A program made the translations under genes and the position numbers. The notes beneath the pieces were generated by a model. The model saw only the letters and a list, made by a program, of their open reading frames with translations, did no database searches and was not told where the DNA came from. This document shows positions 1 to 9,549 of a stretch of DNA of 64,000 nucleotides, piece by piece (position 1 is the first letter of the stretch; each line of letters starts with the position of its first letter). Source of the stretch: Rubeoparvulum massiliense (GTDB lineage Bacteria > Bacillota > Bacilli > Rubeoparvulales > Rubeoparvulaceae); NCBI RefSeq assembly GCF_001049895.1, contig NZ_CVPE01000006.1, positions 704,503-768,502 on the forward strand, given 5' to 3'.

Positions 1-1404
1 CACCACCGTACTATGGGGAGCTTCACGAACCATATCAGGGTTCTCTTCTGCTTCTTTCGCAATTTGGATCAATGTATCAACGAAGCGATCCAAGGTCTCT
101 TTATCCTCAGTATCTGTGGGCTCAATCATCAAGGCCTCTTCCACAATAAGTGGGAAATAGACTGTTGGTGGATGATAGCCAAAATCAAGGAGACGCTTCG
201 CAATATCCAATGTACGTACTCCTAGTTTCTTCTGCTGATGACCAGAGATAACAAACTCATGCTTACATGGACGATCATAAGGAAGATCGTAATAGCCTTG
301 AAGTCTTCTCATCATATAGTTGGCATTGAGGATGGCATCCTCAGAAACCTGACGTAAACCCTTCGGTCCCATGGTCCGAATATAGGCGTAGGCACGAACG
401 AGAATCCCAAAGTTCCCGTAGTAGGCTTTCACCCGTCCAATGGATAAGGGTAGATCCTCTTCTAAACCATAGGTACCATCTTCACGCTGGATAATTCTTG
501 GTTTTGGTAAGAAAGGTACAAGAAACTCCTTTACACCAACGGGACCTGCACCAGGACCGCCACCACCATGAGGTGTACTAAAGGTCTTATGTAAATTCAA
601 ATGGACCACATCAAAGCCCATATCGCCTGGACGTGTAAGACCTAAAATGGCATTGGCATTGGCTCCATCATAGTAAACCAAGCCACCTGCTTCATGAATC
701 ACCTGGGCGATCTCCACAATATCCTCTTCAAATAGTCCTAGGGTATTAGGATTGGTGAGCATAAGGGCGGCAGTCTCCGGACCTACGACACCGCGTAAAG
801 CCTCGACGTCAACAAGTCCACGTTCATCCGATGGAACCGTAACGATCTCATAGCCTGCCACATTGGCTGAAGCAGGGTTGGTTCCATGGGCGGAGTCCGG
901 AACGATCACCTTCGTTCGTTGTGCCCCTTCTCCGCGATGCTCATGATAAGCACGGATCAGCATCAAGCCCGTCCATTCACCTTGAGCACCTGCAGCAGGC
1001 TGTAATGTAACCTGATCCATGCCTGTAATCTCCGCTAAATCCTCTTGCAATTGATGAAGAAGAGCAAGGGCACCCTGTACACTTTCCTCTGGTTGATAGG
1101 GATGGATCTGCGCAAAGCCAGCGAGACGAGCGACATCTTCATTCACCTTGGGATTATATTTCATCGTACAGGAACCGAGGGGATAGAAACCAGAATCCAC
1201 GCCATGATTCCGTTGAGATAGTTCAGTATAATGGCGAATCAGCTGTAATTCGGAGACTTCTGGGAGCTCTGCAGGCTCTTCCCGCAATGTTGCAGCAGGA
1301 ATTACCTCCGTCACACAAACCTCTGGAACATCACACTCAGGTAAGCTATAGGCAACACGACCTGTTTTACTCATTTCAAAAATGAGGGCTTTCTCCTTAC
1401 GCAT
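1..1404 (-). CDS. gcvPB: Glycine dehydrogenase (decarboxylating) subunit 2, 3' end cut by window edge
   Basis: PLP-dependent half of the P-protein of the glycine cleavage system: it decarboxylates glycine and passes the aminomethyl group to the lipoyl H-protein. The frame is open from an ATG at 1404 to the first base of the window (468 codons). The last roughly 20 residues expected for this ~490-residue family lie outside. The PLP lysine is K273 in [17 protein letters not shown], followed by the glycine-rich loop typical of the subunit. The ATG overlaps the end of gcvPA by 8 bases, so the two subunits are probably translationally coupled. In Bacillales the P-protein is split into PA and PB, as here. 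Confidence 0.95.
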   Translation of the reverse strand, partial: MRKEKALIFEMSKTGRVAYSLPECDVPEVCVTEVIPAATLREEPAELPEVSELQLIRHYTELSQRNHGVDSGFYPLGSCTMKYNPKVNEDVARLAGFAQIHPYQPEESVQGALALLHQLQEDLAEITGMDQVTLQPAAGAQGEWTGLMLIRAYHEHRGEGAQRTKVIVPDSAHGTNPASANVAGYEIVTVPSDERGLVDVEALRGVVGPETAALMLTNPNTLGLFEEDIVEIAQVIHEAGGLVYYDGANANAILGLTRPGDMGFDVVHLNLHKTFSTPHGGGGPGAGPVGVKEFLVPFLPKPRIIQREDGTYGLEEDLPLSIGRVKAYYGNFGILVRAYAYIRTMGPKGLRQVSEDAILNANYMMRRLQGYYDLPYDRPCKHEFVISGHQQKKLGVRTLDIAKRLLDFGYHPPTVYFPLIVEEALMIEPTDTEDKETLDRFVDTLIQIAKEAEENPDMVREAPHSTVV

Positions 1405-2749
1405 CTTCTAATCCCCCCAATACTTGAACTAGTTGGTCGATCTCTGCTTTCGTCCGTTTCTCCGTAACACAGATCAGCATATGCTGTTCCAATTCAGGAT
1501 AGGTTCTTCCTAAATCATAGCCACCGATGATTCCAGCTTCTAAGAGGCGCTGATTCACCGTGCGCACTGGTACATTGAGTCGGATAACAAACTCATTAAA
1601 GAATGGAGATGAAAAGACTAATTGAATCCCTGGTACCTGCTTTAGCTGTTCCGATGCATAATGGGATTTATGAAGATTCAGGAGGGCCATCTCCTGTGCT
1701 CCCTGCTTACCCAATGCTGTCATGGCCACAGCAGCAGCCAACGCATTAAGCGCCTGATTGGAGCAAATGTTGGATGTTGCCTTCTCCCGACGAATATGCT
1801 GTTCTCTTGCTTGCAAGGTTAGAACAAACCCACGATTGCCAGCATCATCAGTGGTCTGCCCTACGATCCGACCCGGCATTTTCCGCATTAACTTGCTGGT
1901 GGTAGCGAAATAACCACAGCTAGGTCCACCGAAAGCAGGAGCGATTCCAAAGGGCTGAGCATCGCCAATAACCACATCGGCACCAAGTTTACCTGGTGCT
2001 TCTAATAAAGCAAGAGCAAGGGGATTGGCACTTACGATCAAATTGGCCTGATGAGCATGAACAAGCTCGGCAATCTGCGCCAAATCTTCAATGGATCCGA
2101 AGAAGTTGGGATATTGAATGATTACACCAGCTGTCTCTTCATCGAGAGCAGCTTCTAGTGCTGCTAAGTCGGTGATTCCTTCCTTCCAGCCGATCTCCGC
2201 AATCTCCAAGTTTTGCCCCTTTCCATAGGTAGCGAGCACTTCCCTTGATTCAGGATGGACAGCGCGGGAGACTAGGATACGACTCCGCTTAGAATGATGA
2301 GCTACCATCACCGCTGCTTCTGCTAGCGCAGTTGCTCCATCATACATGGAGGAGTTGGCCACTTCCATACCTGTAAGTTCACAGATCATGGATTGGTATT
2401 CAAAAATAGCCTGCAGTTCACCCTGACTAATCTCCGGTTGATAAGGAGTATAAGCAGTAGCAAACTCAGAGCGACCTGTAATATGAGAAACCACACTGGG
2501 TATGTAATGATCATAAATACCTGCTCCTAGGAAGGAACTCATCTCGTCTAAAGAACGATTGGTAGTAGATAGCTTACTCATATGACGAATAAGCTCCACT
2601 TCTGACATGGCAGGCTCCAACGCTAACTCCCGTTGAAGACGTACATCAGCTGGAATATCGGCCAATAAAGGCTCAATGGAATCTAATCCTAGTACCGCTA
2701 GCATCTCTTTCCGATCTTGACCGGTCATGGGTAGATAACGGAATTGCAT
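1397..2749 (-). CDS. gcvPA: Glycine dehydrogenase (decarboxylating) subunit 1
   Basis: Second half of the split P-protein; it pairs with GcvPB to form the active decarboxylase. The 450-residue product begins [17 protein letters not shown] and carries the family pattern [22 protein letters not shown] and the segment [15 protein letters not shown]. Length matches the usual ~448 residues. It is the middle gene of gcvT-gcvPA-gcvPB, starting 25 bases after gcvT and overlapping gcvPB by 8 bases. An AAAGGAG-like ribosome site lies just upstream of the ATG. One-carbon units made here go to tetrahydrofolate through GcvT. Confidence 0.96.
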   Translation of the reverse strand: MQFRYLPMTGQDRKEMLAVLGLDSIEPLLADIPADVRLQRELALEPAMSEVELIRHMSKLSTTNRSLDEMSSFLGAGIYDHYIPSVVSHITGRSEFATAYTPYQPEISQGELQAIFEYQSMICELTGMEVANSSMYDGATALAEAAVMVAHHSKRSRILVSRAVHPESREVLATYGKGQNLEIAEIGWKEGITDLAALEAALDEETAGVIIQYPNFFGSIEDLAQIAELVHAHQANLIVSANPLALALLEAPGKLGADVVIGDAQPFGIAPAFGGPSCGYFATTSKLMRKMPGRIVGQTTDDAGNRGFVLTLQAREQHIRREKATSNICSNQALNALAAAVAMTALGKQGAQEMALLNLHKSHYASEQLKQVPGIQLVFSSPFFNEFVIRLNVPVRTVNQRLLEAGIIGGYDLGRTYPELEQHMLICVTEKRTKAEIDQLVQVLGGLEDA

Positions 2750-2774
2750 GGTATCACTCCTTTTTCATAGTTCC

Positions 2775-3878
2775 TTAGTCTCGAGGGCGACGATAGAATG
2801 GCGTAGCAACAACCTTAGCAGCAACGCGCTTGTTCCGAATCTCTACATCCACAGAGGTATCCAACTCCGTATATGCTGTTTCGATGAGAGCTAAGCCCAC
2901 ATTTTTACCTAATGTAGGTGATTGTGTACCTGTGGTCACAACACCGATCTCTTGATCTCCACGAAAGACAGGATAGCCATGGCGAGGAATACCACGTCCT
3001 ATCATCTCGATTCCTACCACTTTGCGTTTCAAGCCTTCTTCTTTAGTGCGCTTTAATGTGTCCTGACCGATGAAGGGAATCTCTTTATTCAGTTTGACTG
3101 CGAAGCCGAGGCCTGCCTCCAATGGGTTGATCTCCTCGCTTAATTCCTGCCCATAAAGGGGGAGCTTTGCTTCGAAGCGAAGTGTATCGCGTGCGCCTAA
3201 GCCGCAGGGGATCACATTTTCTGCTTTACCAGCTTCAAGAATGTCATTCCATAGCTGTATAGCATCCTCAGGCTTACAGTAAATTTCCATTCCATCCTCG
3301 CCTGTATAGCCTGTACGTGATAGCATCACTTCGGCACCAGCTAGCTGAAGATGATTACGGAAGGAGAAGGGTGCGATTTCTTCTAGGGTTTCAGCTGTCA
3401 AATTCTGCAATACTTGTAGAGCCTTTGGCCCTTGCAAGGCAAGGAGTGCATATTGAGATGAGAGATTTTCTAGTTTTACATCCCCTTCTACATGTTCCTC
3501 GAGCCATGCGTAGTCTTTCGCAGTATTGGAGGCATTCACCACGAGTAAATATTCATTTTCCTCCAATTGATAGACCAATAGATCATCTACAGTTCCACCA
3601 TGGGGATAGCAGAGTAAAGCATACATGGTGTGTTCTTTTTTAAGACGAGCTAAATCATTGGTTAACATCTTTTGTAAAAATTGATAGGCATCTGATCCGG
3701 AGACAAGAATCTCTCCCATGTGCGAAACATCAAACAGTCCTGCGCGGGTACGCACTGCTTCATGCTCCTCTTTAATCCCTGAAAACTGCACAGGTAACTC
3801 CCAACCACCAAAGTCTGTTAGCTTGGCACCCCAGTCTGCGTAAACGGGAAAGAGTGGGGTTCGCTTTAGCTCATCCAT
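2775..3878 (-). CDS. gcvT: Aminomethyltransferase (glycine cleavage T-protein)
   Basis: Transfers the aminomethyl carbon from the lipoyl H-protein to tetrahydrofolate, releasing ammonia and 5,10-methylene-THF. The protein reads [29 protein letters not shown] and contains FDVSHMGEI near residue 50 and the folate-site [12 protein letters not shown] chose the ATG at 3878 (367 residues, close to the family norm) because an AAAGGA site precedes it. A longer frame to 3902 would start inside the T-tract of a terminator-like hairpin; an ATG at 3890 is also possible. First gene of the gcv operon. Its leader carries a possible glycine-riboswitch remnant, described separately. Confidence 0.95.
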   Translation of the reverse strand: MDELKRTPLFPVYADWGAKLTDFGGWELPVQFSGIKEEHEAVRTRAGLFDVSHMGEILVSGSDAYQFLQKMLTNDLARLKKEHTMYALLCYPHGGTVDDLLVYQLEENEYLLVVNASNTAKDYAWLEEHVEGDVKLENLSSQYALLALQGPKALQVLQNLTAETLEEIAPFSFRNHLQLAGAEVMLSRTGYTGEDGMEIYCKPEDAIQLWNDILEAGKAENVIPCGLGARDTLRFEAKLPLYGQELSEEINPLEAGLGFAVKLNKEIPFIGQDTLKRTKEEGLKRKVVGIEMIGRGIPRHGYPVFRGDQEIGVVTTGTQSPTLGKNVGLALIETAYTELDTSVDVEIRNKRVAAKVVATPFYRRPRD

Positions 3879-3902
3879 TGCTCCACGCATCCTTTCTTCC
3901 AT

Positions 3903-3932
3903 AAAAAATCAGAGATAAGGATCACTTATCTC
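3903..3932 (-). terminator. Terminator-like hairpin just upstream of gcvT
   Basis: On the minus strand GAGATAAG and CTTATCTC (8 bp) surround a 5-base loop and are followed by TGATTTTTT. The U-tract ends about 25 bases before the gcvT ATG, so the hairpin can only stop transcripts on their way into gcvT. No minus-strand gene lies upstream that it could serve as an ordinary terminator. This is the position of a leader attenuator. The plus strand lacks a T-tract here. Confidence 0.6.
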
Positions 3933-3938
3933 ATTGAG

Positions 3939-4019
3939 GCATGGATAGTCTCTCCAGCCATCTTCATTCGCACCATGCATTTATAAAAGTGTTCCATATC
4001 GTTCATACTATGCATGAAC
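3939..4019 (-). promoter_or_regulatory. gcvT leader with glycine-riboswitch-like 5' fragment
   Basis: Read on the minus strand, the leader has a hairpin GTTCAT/ATGAAC (4001-4019), then GCGAATGA, eight bases, and GGAGAGAC (3948-3971), enclosed by GCATGG/CCATGC (3939-3978). From memory, the GCGAATGA-N8-GGAGAGAC pattern is how the B. subtilis gcvT glycine riboswitch begins. The rest of the aptamer (the conserved GCGCCGAAGGAGCAA block and the closing CTCTCAGG) is absent. I read this as a shortened or decayed riboswitch in front of the terminator at 3903-3932. The similarity is visible but short, and function is unproven. Confidence 0.35.
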
Positions 4020-4099
4020 TGTTCTATATCATCCTATCATGTTTTGGTAATATTGAAAACAATTTTCGCCACATTCATTTTGCTGGAAAGGAGGCTATT

Positions 4100-5773
4100 A
4101 TGGATCTTCCTATTACTATCTCCCACGAGCTTATTCGTTCCTTCAAACGTCGTCTACAAACAGATGGACCCTGGGATTCCTGGGAGCGGATGCAGCTTAG
4201 TCATCAGGTGGCACTCCATACGCTGATCGATGATTTTGATCAGCTCCAATCCCTTAAGTACCTTAGTAAGGTTGAACCACTTCCTCATCAAGTAGAAGCA
4301 GCCTATCGTGTAGTTCACGAAATGAACGGACGGGCCATCCTAGCCGATGAAGTAGGATTGGGTAAAACCATCGAAGCTGCCTTGATTATGAAGGAATATC
4401 TCATTCGTGGTCTTGCCAAGAAGATTCTAATCTTAACTCCATCCTCTCTGGTTACACAATGGACAGCTGAATTAAATCAAAAGTTTGATATTCCTGCCGT
4501 TGCCCAGAAGAAAGCGTATATGTGGAAGCAATATGATATCCTCGTCGCCTCTTTAGATACAGCAAAGCGAGAGCCTCATCGCTCCCATGTATTAGAGCAA
4601 GAGTATGATCTCATCATCATTGATGAAGCTCACAAGCTGAAGAATAAAAAGACGAATAATTGGCAGTTCGCCAATCAACTGAAGAAGAAGTATTGTCTGC
4701 TGCTCACGGCCACACCTATTCAGAACGAGCTCCATGAGATTTATAATCTCGTTACACTCCTAAAGCCTGGGCATTTGGGAGGAGAACGTTCCTTTCAGGC
4801 TCAATATAAGGATGGTAAAAGAAAGGCGAAAAACACTAGCATCCTACAACATGAGGTGGGCAAGGTGATGATCCGCAATCGTCGCAAAGAAGAACAGAAT
4901 AATGAGGTACAACGAATCGTGACCAATATTCCTTGCAAGTTTAGCCCCATTGAACAAGCAGTATATGAACGACTTGAGGATCTTCTTCAGCACTATCGTG
5001 AGCTGACAGAAACTCAGGTGCCAAGTCTACCGCTCCTGATTCTACAGCGGGAGTTTTGTTCCAGTAAGGAAGCTGCATTTTCTACCTTGATCAACTATTA
5101 CAATCAAGCACCAGCTTCTTCAACATTTCGTAGCGAACTGGAGCAAGTTGCCCAAGAGTTGCAACAGATCACCATGCATGCAAAAGCAATGAAGATGGTC
5201 GAGCTGGTTCGTGAGATGAATGATAAGGTGATTATCTTTACTGAATATCGCGCCACTCAGAATATGCTCCAAAAGATCCTATATGACCACGGAATTCGCT
5301 CCGTCCCCTTCCGTGGCGGCTTTCGGCGAAACAAGAAGGATTGGATGCGTCAGCTCTTCGAGAATCATGCACAGGTCCTCATCGCAACAGAAGCAGGTGG
5401 CGAAGGGATCAATCTGCAATTCTGCAATCAGATGATCAATTATGACCTCCCTTGGAACCCGATGCGGGTAGAACAGCGAATCGGGCGGATCCATCGCGTG
5501 GGGCAAACCCGAGATGTCCAAATCTACAATTTATATATGGAACAAACTGTAGAGGAAGATATTTTACAATTACTATATGAAAAAATACACCTTTTCGAAA
5601 GCGTCATTGGACAGCTCGATGATATTTTAGAGCGTCTCAAGCTAAACCATTCACTAGAGGAGGAGATTGAGGCGATCTTCCATCAGTCAGATCAGGCTGG
5701 TGAACGGCGCTTAAAGCTCTTTAATCTACAAGAGGCGATTCGTGTTACATCACAATTAATCAGCAATCCCTAA
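4100..5773 (+). CDS. yqhH: SNF2-family DEAD/DEAH-box helicase
   Basis: Swi2/Snf2 ATPase of 557 residues from ATG 4100, which has a strong AAAGGAGG site 7 bases upstream; the frame is open further upstream but without a ribosome site. Helicase motifs run in order: ADEVGLGKTIEA near residue 83, IIIDEAHKLKN near 173, LLLTATPIQNE near 198, ATEAGGEGINLQ near 433 and QRIGRIHRVGQ near 461. These proteins translocate on double-stranded DNA rather than separate strands; the exact role in Bacillus is unknown. It is divergent from gcvT and followed by yqhG, the same arrangement as in B. subtilis. The last 80 residues are probably a coiled coil. Confidence 0.9.
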   Translation: MDLPITISHELIRSFKRRLQTDGPWDSWERMQLSHQVALHTLIDDFDQLQSLKYLSKVEPLPHQVEAAYRVVHEMNGRAILADEVGLGKTIEAALIMKEYLIRGLAKKILILTPSSLVTQWTAELNQKFDIPAVAQKKAYMWKQYDILVASLDTAKREPHRSHVLEQEYDLIIIDEAHKLKNKKTNNWQFANQLKKKYCLLLTATPIQNELHEIYNLVTLLKPGHLGGERSFQAQYKDGKRKAKNTSILQHEVGKVMIRNRRKEEQNNEVQRIVTNIPCKFSPIEQAVYERLEDLLQHYRELTETQVPSLPLLILQREFCSSKEAAFSTLINYYNQAPASSTFRSELEQVAQELQQITMHAKAMKMVELVREMNDKVIIFTEYRATQNMLQKILYDHGIRSVPFRGGFRRNKKDWMRQLFENHAQVLIATEAGGEGINLQFCNQMINYDLPWNPMRVEQRIGRIHRVGQTRDVQIYNLYMEQTVEEDILQLLYEKIHLFESVIGQLDDILERLKLNHSLEEEIEAIFHQSDQAGERRLKLFNLQEAIRVTSQLISNP

Positions 5774-5834
5774 TAAGCAAGGTAGTTCTCGGAAGGTTGG
5801 ACTCAGAATATTGCAGAGAAAAAGGAAGGGTACT

Positions 5835-6677
5835 ATGACCAAGCAGGAGCTCCATCAGTTTTTATCACGTTACTTTTCCTTATTCCAATGCCAGCTTCAA
5901 TCTCAATCTTCTGGCCATGTGGAGGTTCAATTATGTGAAGAGATCGATAAGGATCTCTTTCATCGTCCCTTTTACTGGAGCTATATTGAATCTATTCAAG
6001 GAACACCGCAGACACATCGCTTGACACTTGTCACCGATGAGGAGCAAACACCAGCAGGTGTAGAGGGCGACCGAATCTCCATCGGTTCTCCCCTGCTGTA
6101 TCGAATCTTTCGTTCATGTCAGCGACGTGGACAGATGACACGTCTGTATGAGGAATGGGTACCTGAACAACCTTCACCGCTTACACCATGGTTAGGGATT
6201 AATGGAAAGGTTCTCTACAAGTGTGATCGCACGAAAGAAACGTATTTCTCTCTTGGCTGTAATGGTTTAACTGGCGAAGTGATGGACTCATTCTGCTCAC
6301 TGCTACAAAAGCGTGCGCTCCAAATGAGTATGCCACCTTTTCACTATCTGCTCCGTCCCATCTTCGGGTTCGAGTCCAGCCTCCTCCGCATGCAGGAGCT
6401 GCTCCTTCATCAGATTAAAACAGAACCAAAAGAGTGGGCAGATCGAGCCTTACAACGATTTCACCACGAAAAAGAACAGCTAGAAGCCTATTACGAGGAT
6501 TTGATTACCATGGCTGAGGATGAGGAGGAAGAAAAGAACCTCGTCATGGAATGGGAGCAACGTATCAATGAATTGCACTGGCAATACCAGCCGGAGATTC
6601 AGATCATCCCCATGCAGATTGGGATTTACTATCTTCAAGATTATCCAAGAAATATCGAGAATTCCCGTCAAAACTAG
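5835..6677 (+). CDS. yqhG: YqhG family protein
   Basis: Conserved Bacillales protein of unknown function; 280 residues from the ATG at 5835, which has AAGGAAGGG five bases upstream. A longer frame to a TTG at 5811 starts inside that ribosome site and is not used. The sequence carries DRISIGSPLLYRIFRSCQRRG and ends with a charged, probably coiled-coil segment rich in Glu and Gln. No signal peptide or membrane span is evident, so it is likely cytoplasmic. It follows yqhH by about 60 bases on the same strand. Identification rests on this position plus the sequence pattern. Confidence 0.8.
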   Translation: MTKQELHQFLSRYFSLFQCQLQSQSSGHVEVQLCEEIDKDLFHRPFYWSYIESIQGTPQTHRLTLVTDEEQTPAGVEGDRISIGSPLLYRIFRSCQRRGQMTRLYEEWVPEQPSPLTPWLGINGKVLYKCDRTKETYFSLGCNGLTGEVMDSFCSLLQKRALQMSMPPFHYLLRPIFGFESSLLRMQELLLHQIKTEPKEWADRALQRFHHEKEQLEAYYEDLITMAEDEEEEKNLVMEWEQRINELHWQYQPEIQIIPMQIGIYYLQDYPRNIENSRQN

Positions 6678-6759
6678 CTATGACTAGTTGACAGAAAAGA
6701 ACAGACATTGCAACGAAGGCTAGATAAAATGGAAGCAGCATTTGGAAAGGAGTATGCCA

Positions 6760-7725
6760 ATGGATAGTAAGTGGACCCATCAGTTCTGGAACAGAGTACT
6801 CCAAGGATTTATCGTTGGCACGATGCTACTCATGTTGATGGTCACCTCTCTTTATACGGAAGCAGGTGGAGAGCGATTAGTTGAAGAGATTGAGCGCTGG
6901 CGCACCGAAATCCAAAGAGATCCGGCATTTACCAGCTGGGAGCATGCCAAGTGGGAAAAGGTAGCCATGGGCCCCAATACCCACCAGTGGCTCATCACAT
7001 TATCGCTAGACAACAAGATCGTGGGATATATGGTCATCGGGATAAAACAGAGTGTTCTCCTGAAAGAGGAAGACCACCCTTGGGTCCTATTAGAATATGG
7101 ATTGGGAGAATATCCTCTCTTCTCACATCAGCTCCTTCCAAAAGGGTTACAGCGTAAAGATGGACAGATCACTTATGCATACCATGGTTTAGAATCCCTC
7201 TTCCTACTTCAGCTTAGTGATCAGAAAAAAGGGAAAAAGGAACGAGGTACTGATAAGAAACAAGCAACCATCTACTATCTCAATGGAAAAAGTGGTGAGG
7301 AGTACCCTGTAGAATGGTTCAAGCGTAGTAGTTCTTTCCGTTATACGCAGCCCACTTCACAATTGACTTCCACCACACATCTTCAGGAGTGGTATGCCAT
7401 ACAAGGAACAGAGAGTGACCCCTTCTTCACAGATCCTTACTATTCCATCTACTGGTCTGTGGAAAGTGATCGGGTTGCACTAAATAGTGCCGATCAGATT
7501 AAAGCTCTTCTACAAGAAGCGGGTACACCACGGATAACCTACGTAACACAGCTCTTTAATAAAAAACTCCTAGCACCCTATCGCGTGAGTGGTTATCATC
7601 ATTGGTCCACCGGCGAGACCTTTATTGCCTTAGAAGATGAAGGCAAACGCTATCTTTCATACGCTTACCTTCTACAATTAGGGGGCTCCTTCTATATGGA
7701 AAGAGACCAGCCTGATCTCCAATGA
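6760..7725 (+). CDS. Membrane-anchored protein of unknown function
   Basis: Not recognised. The 321-residue product starts at ATG 6760, with GGAAAGGAG seven bases upstream; an ATG at 6754 lies too close to that site. Residues about 13-33 form one hydrophobic segment (GFIVGTMLLMLMVTSLY) after a short basic/polar N-terminus, so the remainder is probably outside the membrane. That part is polar and aromatic, with a Lys-rich patch (KKGKKERGTDKK). It sits where B. subtilis has sinI-sinR and the tapA-sipW-tasA matrix genes, between yqhG and the comG operon, but shares no motif with those proteins. It probably shares a transcript with yqhH-yqhG and ends at the hairpin at 7702. Confidence 0.6.
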   Translation: MDSKWTHQFWNRVLQGFIVGTMLLMLMVTSLYTEAGGERLVEEIERWRTEIQRDPAFTSWEHAKWEKVAMGPNTHQWLITLSLDNKIVGYMVIGIKQSVLLKEEDHPWVLLEYGLGEYPLFSHQLLPKGLQRKDGQITYAYHGLESLFLLQLSDQKKGKKERGTDKKQATIYYLNGKSGEEYPVEWFKRSSSFRYTQPTSQLTSTTHLQEWYAIQGTESDPFFTDPYYSIYWSVESDRVALNSADQIKALLQEAGTPRITYVTQLFNKKLLAPYRVSGYHHWSTGETFIALEDEGKRYLSYAYLLQLGGSFYMERDQPDLQ

Positions 7726-7741
7726 AATCTTGCTGGTCTCT
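7702..7741. terminator. Inverted repeat between convergent genes
   Basis: AGAGACCAGC and GCTGGTCTCT form a perfect 10-bp stem with a 20-base loop. It spans the end of the unknown plus-strand gene and lies just past yqzE on the minus strand. Neither side has a good T-tract (TATTC on plus, TTTCC on minus), so termination may be weak or factor-assisted. Confidence 0.45.
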
Positions 7742-7743
7742 AT

Positions 7744-7959
7744 TCAGCCTTCTTCAGGCTCTTGCTCATCGATGATGGGTGCTTTTTGTTTCTTTACGCG
7801 AATTAGATATAGGCTGGTAGGAATCTGACCAAACCAACGGAGTTGCCAAGGTTCCTTTGCTGCTTTTACTTCTTTCCGTAGCTTCTTCGGGTTCTCCATG
7901 TAGCGAACCAATTGTTCTGTTACGTAGCGTAATAAATCTTGAGAAGCGATGAGCATCAT
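7744..7959 (-). CDS. yqzE: YqzE family protein
   Basis: Small conserved Bacillales protein of unknown function, 71 residues. The diagnostic N-terminal half is DLLRYVTEQLVRYMENPKKLRKEVKAAKE, a soluble helix, followed by a short aromatic/hydrophobic stretch (WFGQIPTSLYLI) and a charged tail. The gene stands after comGG-aroK, as yqzE does in related genomes. Two adjacent ATGs (7959 and 7956) follow a GAGGGGGG site; the second has slightly better spacing. No competence function is established. The family call rests on the YVTxQxVRYM pattern and on location. Confidence 0.75.
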   Translation of the reverse strand: MMLIASQDLLRYVTEQLVRYMENPKKLRKEVKAAKEPWQLRWFGQIPTSLYLIRVKKQKAPIIDEQEPEEG

Positions 7960-8016
7960 CCCCCCTCTTCAGGATCATCTACCCTCTAGGATGGCTCAAT
8001 CACCCTCAACCTATAC

Positions 8017-8586
8017 CTAGCCTTCTTCTGTTGTGGAGGAGTCGAAAACGACATTCAGGCGAATCAACTGTACGATTTCCTCGACCACTTCTTCCTTAGA
8101 TCGTCCTTCATTCACAATCTGCCATGGTGCCCAGCGATAATAAGGTTGCCGTTCTCTCCATATTGCTTCAACACGCTCATAGGAGACTTGTCCTGTTGCA
8201 TCGAGGAGGAGGGGGCGACTTCGATCCTTACACAGTCGCTGGAAGATGGCTGCTGGGGAAGTGATAAGATTGAAGACCCAGCTAGTTCGCTGGAGCAGCA
8301 GACGATTAGCTTCTTGGAGAACCACACCCCCACCGGTAGCAATGATTGTATCTGCTTGCTCTAAGGATTTTTGGAGGATGGAGCGTTCCAGTTGACGAAA
8401 GTAGGGCTCCCCCTGCTCGGCGAAAATCTGAGGAATACTCATGCTCGTTTCCAGGACAATGCGCTGATCCAGATCGATAAACTCTCTCCCACAGAGCAGC
8501 GCTACCTGTTTGCCAATGCTGCTTTTCCCACTACCCATAAAACCAATGAGAACAACTGGCTTCTTCATTAGCTGCTTCGCCTCCAT
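8017..8586 (-). CDS. aroK: Shikimate kinase
   Basis: Phosphorylates the 3-hydroxyl of shikimate with ATP in the chorismate pathway, which here feeds aromatic amino acids and also MqnA. The P-loop is GFMGSGKSS, followed by FIDLDQRI (metal/shikimate Asp), ATGGGVVL (shikimate-binding glycines) and KDRSRPLL (lid arginines). From ATG 8586 the protein has 189 residues; that ATG is one base after the comGG stop. ATG 8568 (MKKPVVLIGF) has GGAGG 11 bases upstream and is an equally plausible start. aroK at the end of the comG operon is a known Bacillus arrangement. Confidence 0.93.
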   Translation of the reverse strand: MEAKQLMKKPVVLIGFMGSGKSSIGKQVALLCGREFIDLDQRIVLETSMSIPQIFAEQGEPYFRQLERSILQKSLEQADTIIATGGGVVLQEANRLLLQRTSWVFNLITSPAAIFQRLCKDRSRPLLLDATGQVSYERVEAIWRERQPYYRWAPWQIVNEGRSKEEVVEEIVQLIRLNVVFDSSTTEEG

Positions 8587-8587
8587 C

Positions 8588-9022
8588 TTATCTATTCCCT
8601 TCGAACATGCCCGTCTCATACTCCCTCCATATTATCATATCCTTCGTAGGGAGCGTAAAACAGCTTTCCACCAATTGCCGTCTACTTCCACCTCCACTGG
8701 CTACTGCACGAAAACAGATCATCTCCTCATCAGAATAGAACATCACCAATTTGGCTTCTCGGCCATTGATCTCTTGAATGATAGGCTGCTCAATGGCTTC
8801 TTCAAAAAAGATGTGCTGCTCAGCCCAGGCGATCATCCCTTCTGTTGCATAGCGATCACGTATGCCCTCCCATTGAAGCTGTAGCATCCCTTGGTACTCA
8901 CCGAGCATCGTCAGCGTATGCAAGGCAAGGATGGATAAAAAGAGGAGAATGAAAAGAAAAAGTGGAAAGGCAACGCCAGCTTCATTGGATAGGTAATATT
9001 TAATCCCACAACTTCGCTTCAA
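8588..9022 (-). CDS. comGG: Competence pseudopilin ComGG-like
   Basis: Last minor pseudopilin of the DNA-uptake pseudopilus; 144 residues. After a short basic N-terminus it has EAGVAFPLFLFILLFLSILALH, a pilin-like hydrophobic helix lacking the strict G/FTLIE processing motif, which is usual for ComGG. Its start overlaps the comGF stop by four bases (ATGA) and its stop is one base before aroK. The C-terminal domain has no recognised motif. Assignment is by position as seventh com gene and by the helix. Confidence 0.75.
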   Translation of the reverse strand: MKRSCGIKYYLSNEAGVAFPLFLFILLFLSILALHTLTMLGEYQGMLQLQWEGIRDRYATEGMIAWAEQHIFFEEAIEQPIIQEINGREAKLVMFYSDEEMICFRAVASGGGSRRQLVESCFTLPTKDMIIWREYETGMFEGNR

Positions 9023-9549
9023 TACTTAGCCATCTCCCCCTTCACCTTACGTAATTCCACCGTGAAGTAATGTGAAACCGTCACCCCTCCACGTTCAAGA
9101 AGCAGGTGAATTTGCACAAGCTCTCCTTCGATGCTGACATGCATATTCGAGGTGTAATAAGAAAGTACCGAGTGACCTTGCCAATTGATACGCTTACGTA
9201 GCATTTTTAGTAAGCCACTCCCACCATAATGATTGGTATACCTCTCCACTTGAACACAACGTTCTTCACTCTCACATACCTGAAATCCATTAGTAATTAA
9301 CGAGACTGAATCTGCTCTACGGATTAGTTCACCAAGGTACCAGGAAAGATAGACAGCGTCCCGTTGTAGATAATGATGGATCTCCATCTCCTGAAGCTGG
9401 TGATGCCAGCTCATTACATAGGGGAATATATAAAGCATCAGCATGCTAAGGAATAGCATGGCGAAGACCAGCTGTAGCAAGATGGAGCCCCGCTCCCCCA
9501 TCATGCTCTTCCAACGGTGGTGGGAGAAAAATGAATGTCTGCAAATCAT
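9019..9549 (-). CDS. comGF: Competence pseudopilin ComGF-like
   Basis: Minor pseudopilin needed for transformation pseudopilus assembly; 176 residues. Residues about 19-45 read ERGSILLQLVFAMLFLSML, the membrane/assembly helix with Glu before it. The two cysteines in FQVCESEERCVQVE may form an intramolecular disulfide. The start at 9549 has GGAGAG 11 bases upstream and lies 104 bases inside comGE in another frame, an unusually long overlap. It ends in a 4-base overlap with comGG. The assignment comes from operon position and the ComGF-like length. Confidence 0.78.
   Translation of the reverse strand: MICRHSFFSHHRWKSMMGERGSILLQLVFAMLFLSMLMLYIFPYVMSWHHQLQEMEIHHYLQRDAVYLSWYLGELIRRADSVSLITNGFQVCESEERCVQVERYTNHYGGSGLLKMLRKRINWQGHSVLSYYTSNMHVSIEGELVQIHLLLERGGVTVSHYFTVELRKVKGEMAKY

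Noticed and set aside
13-225. 70-codon plus-strand frame at the left edge
   Set aside because: It lies wholly within gcvPB on the other strand, whose translation is unmistakable.
3879-3902. Longer gcvT start at 3902
   Set aside because: That ATG overlaps the end of the terminator T-tract and has no ribosome site; the ATG at 3878 fits family length.
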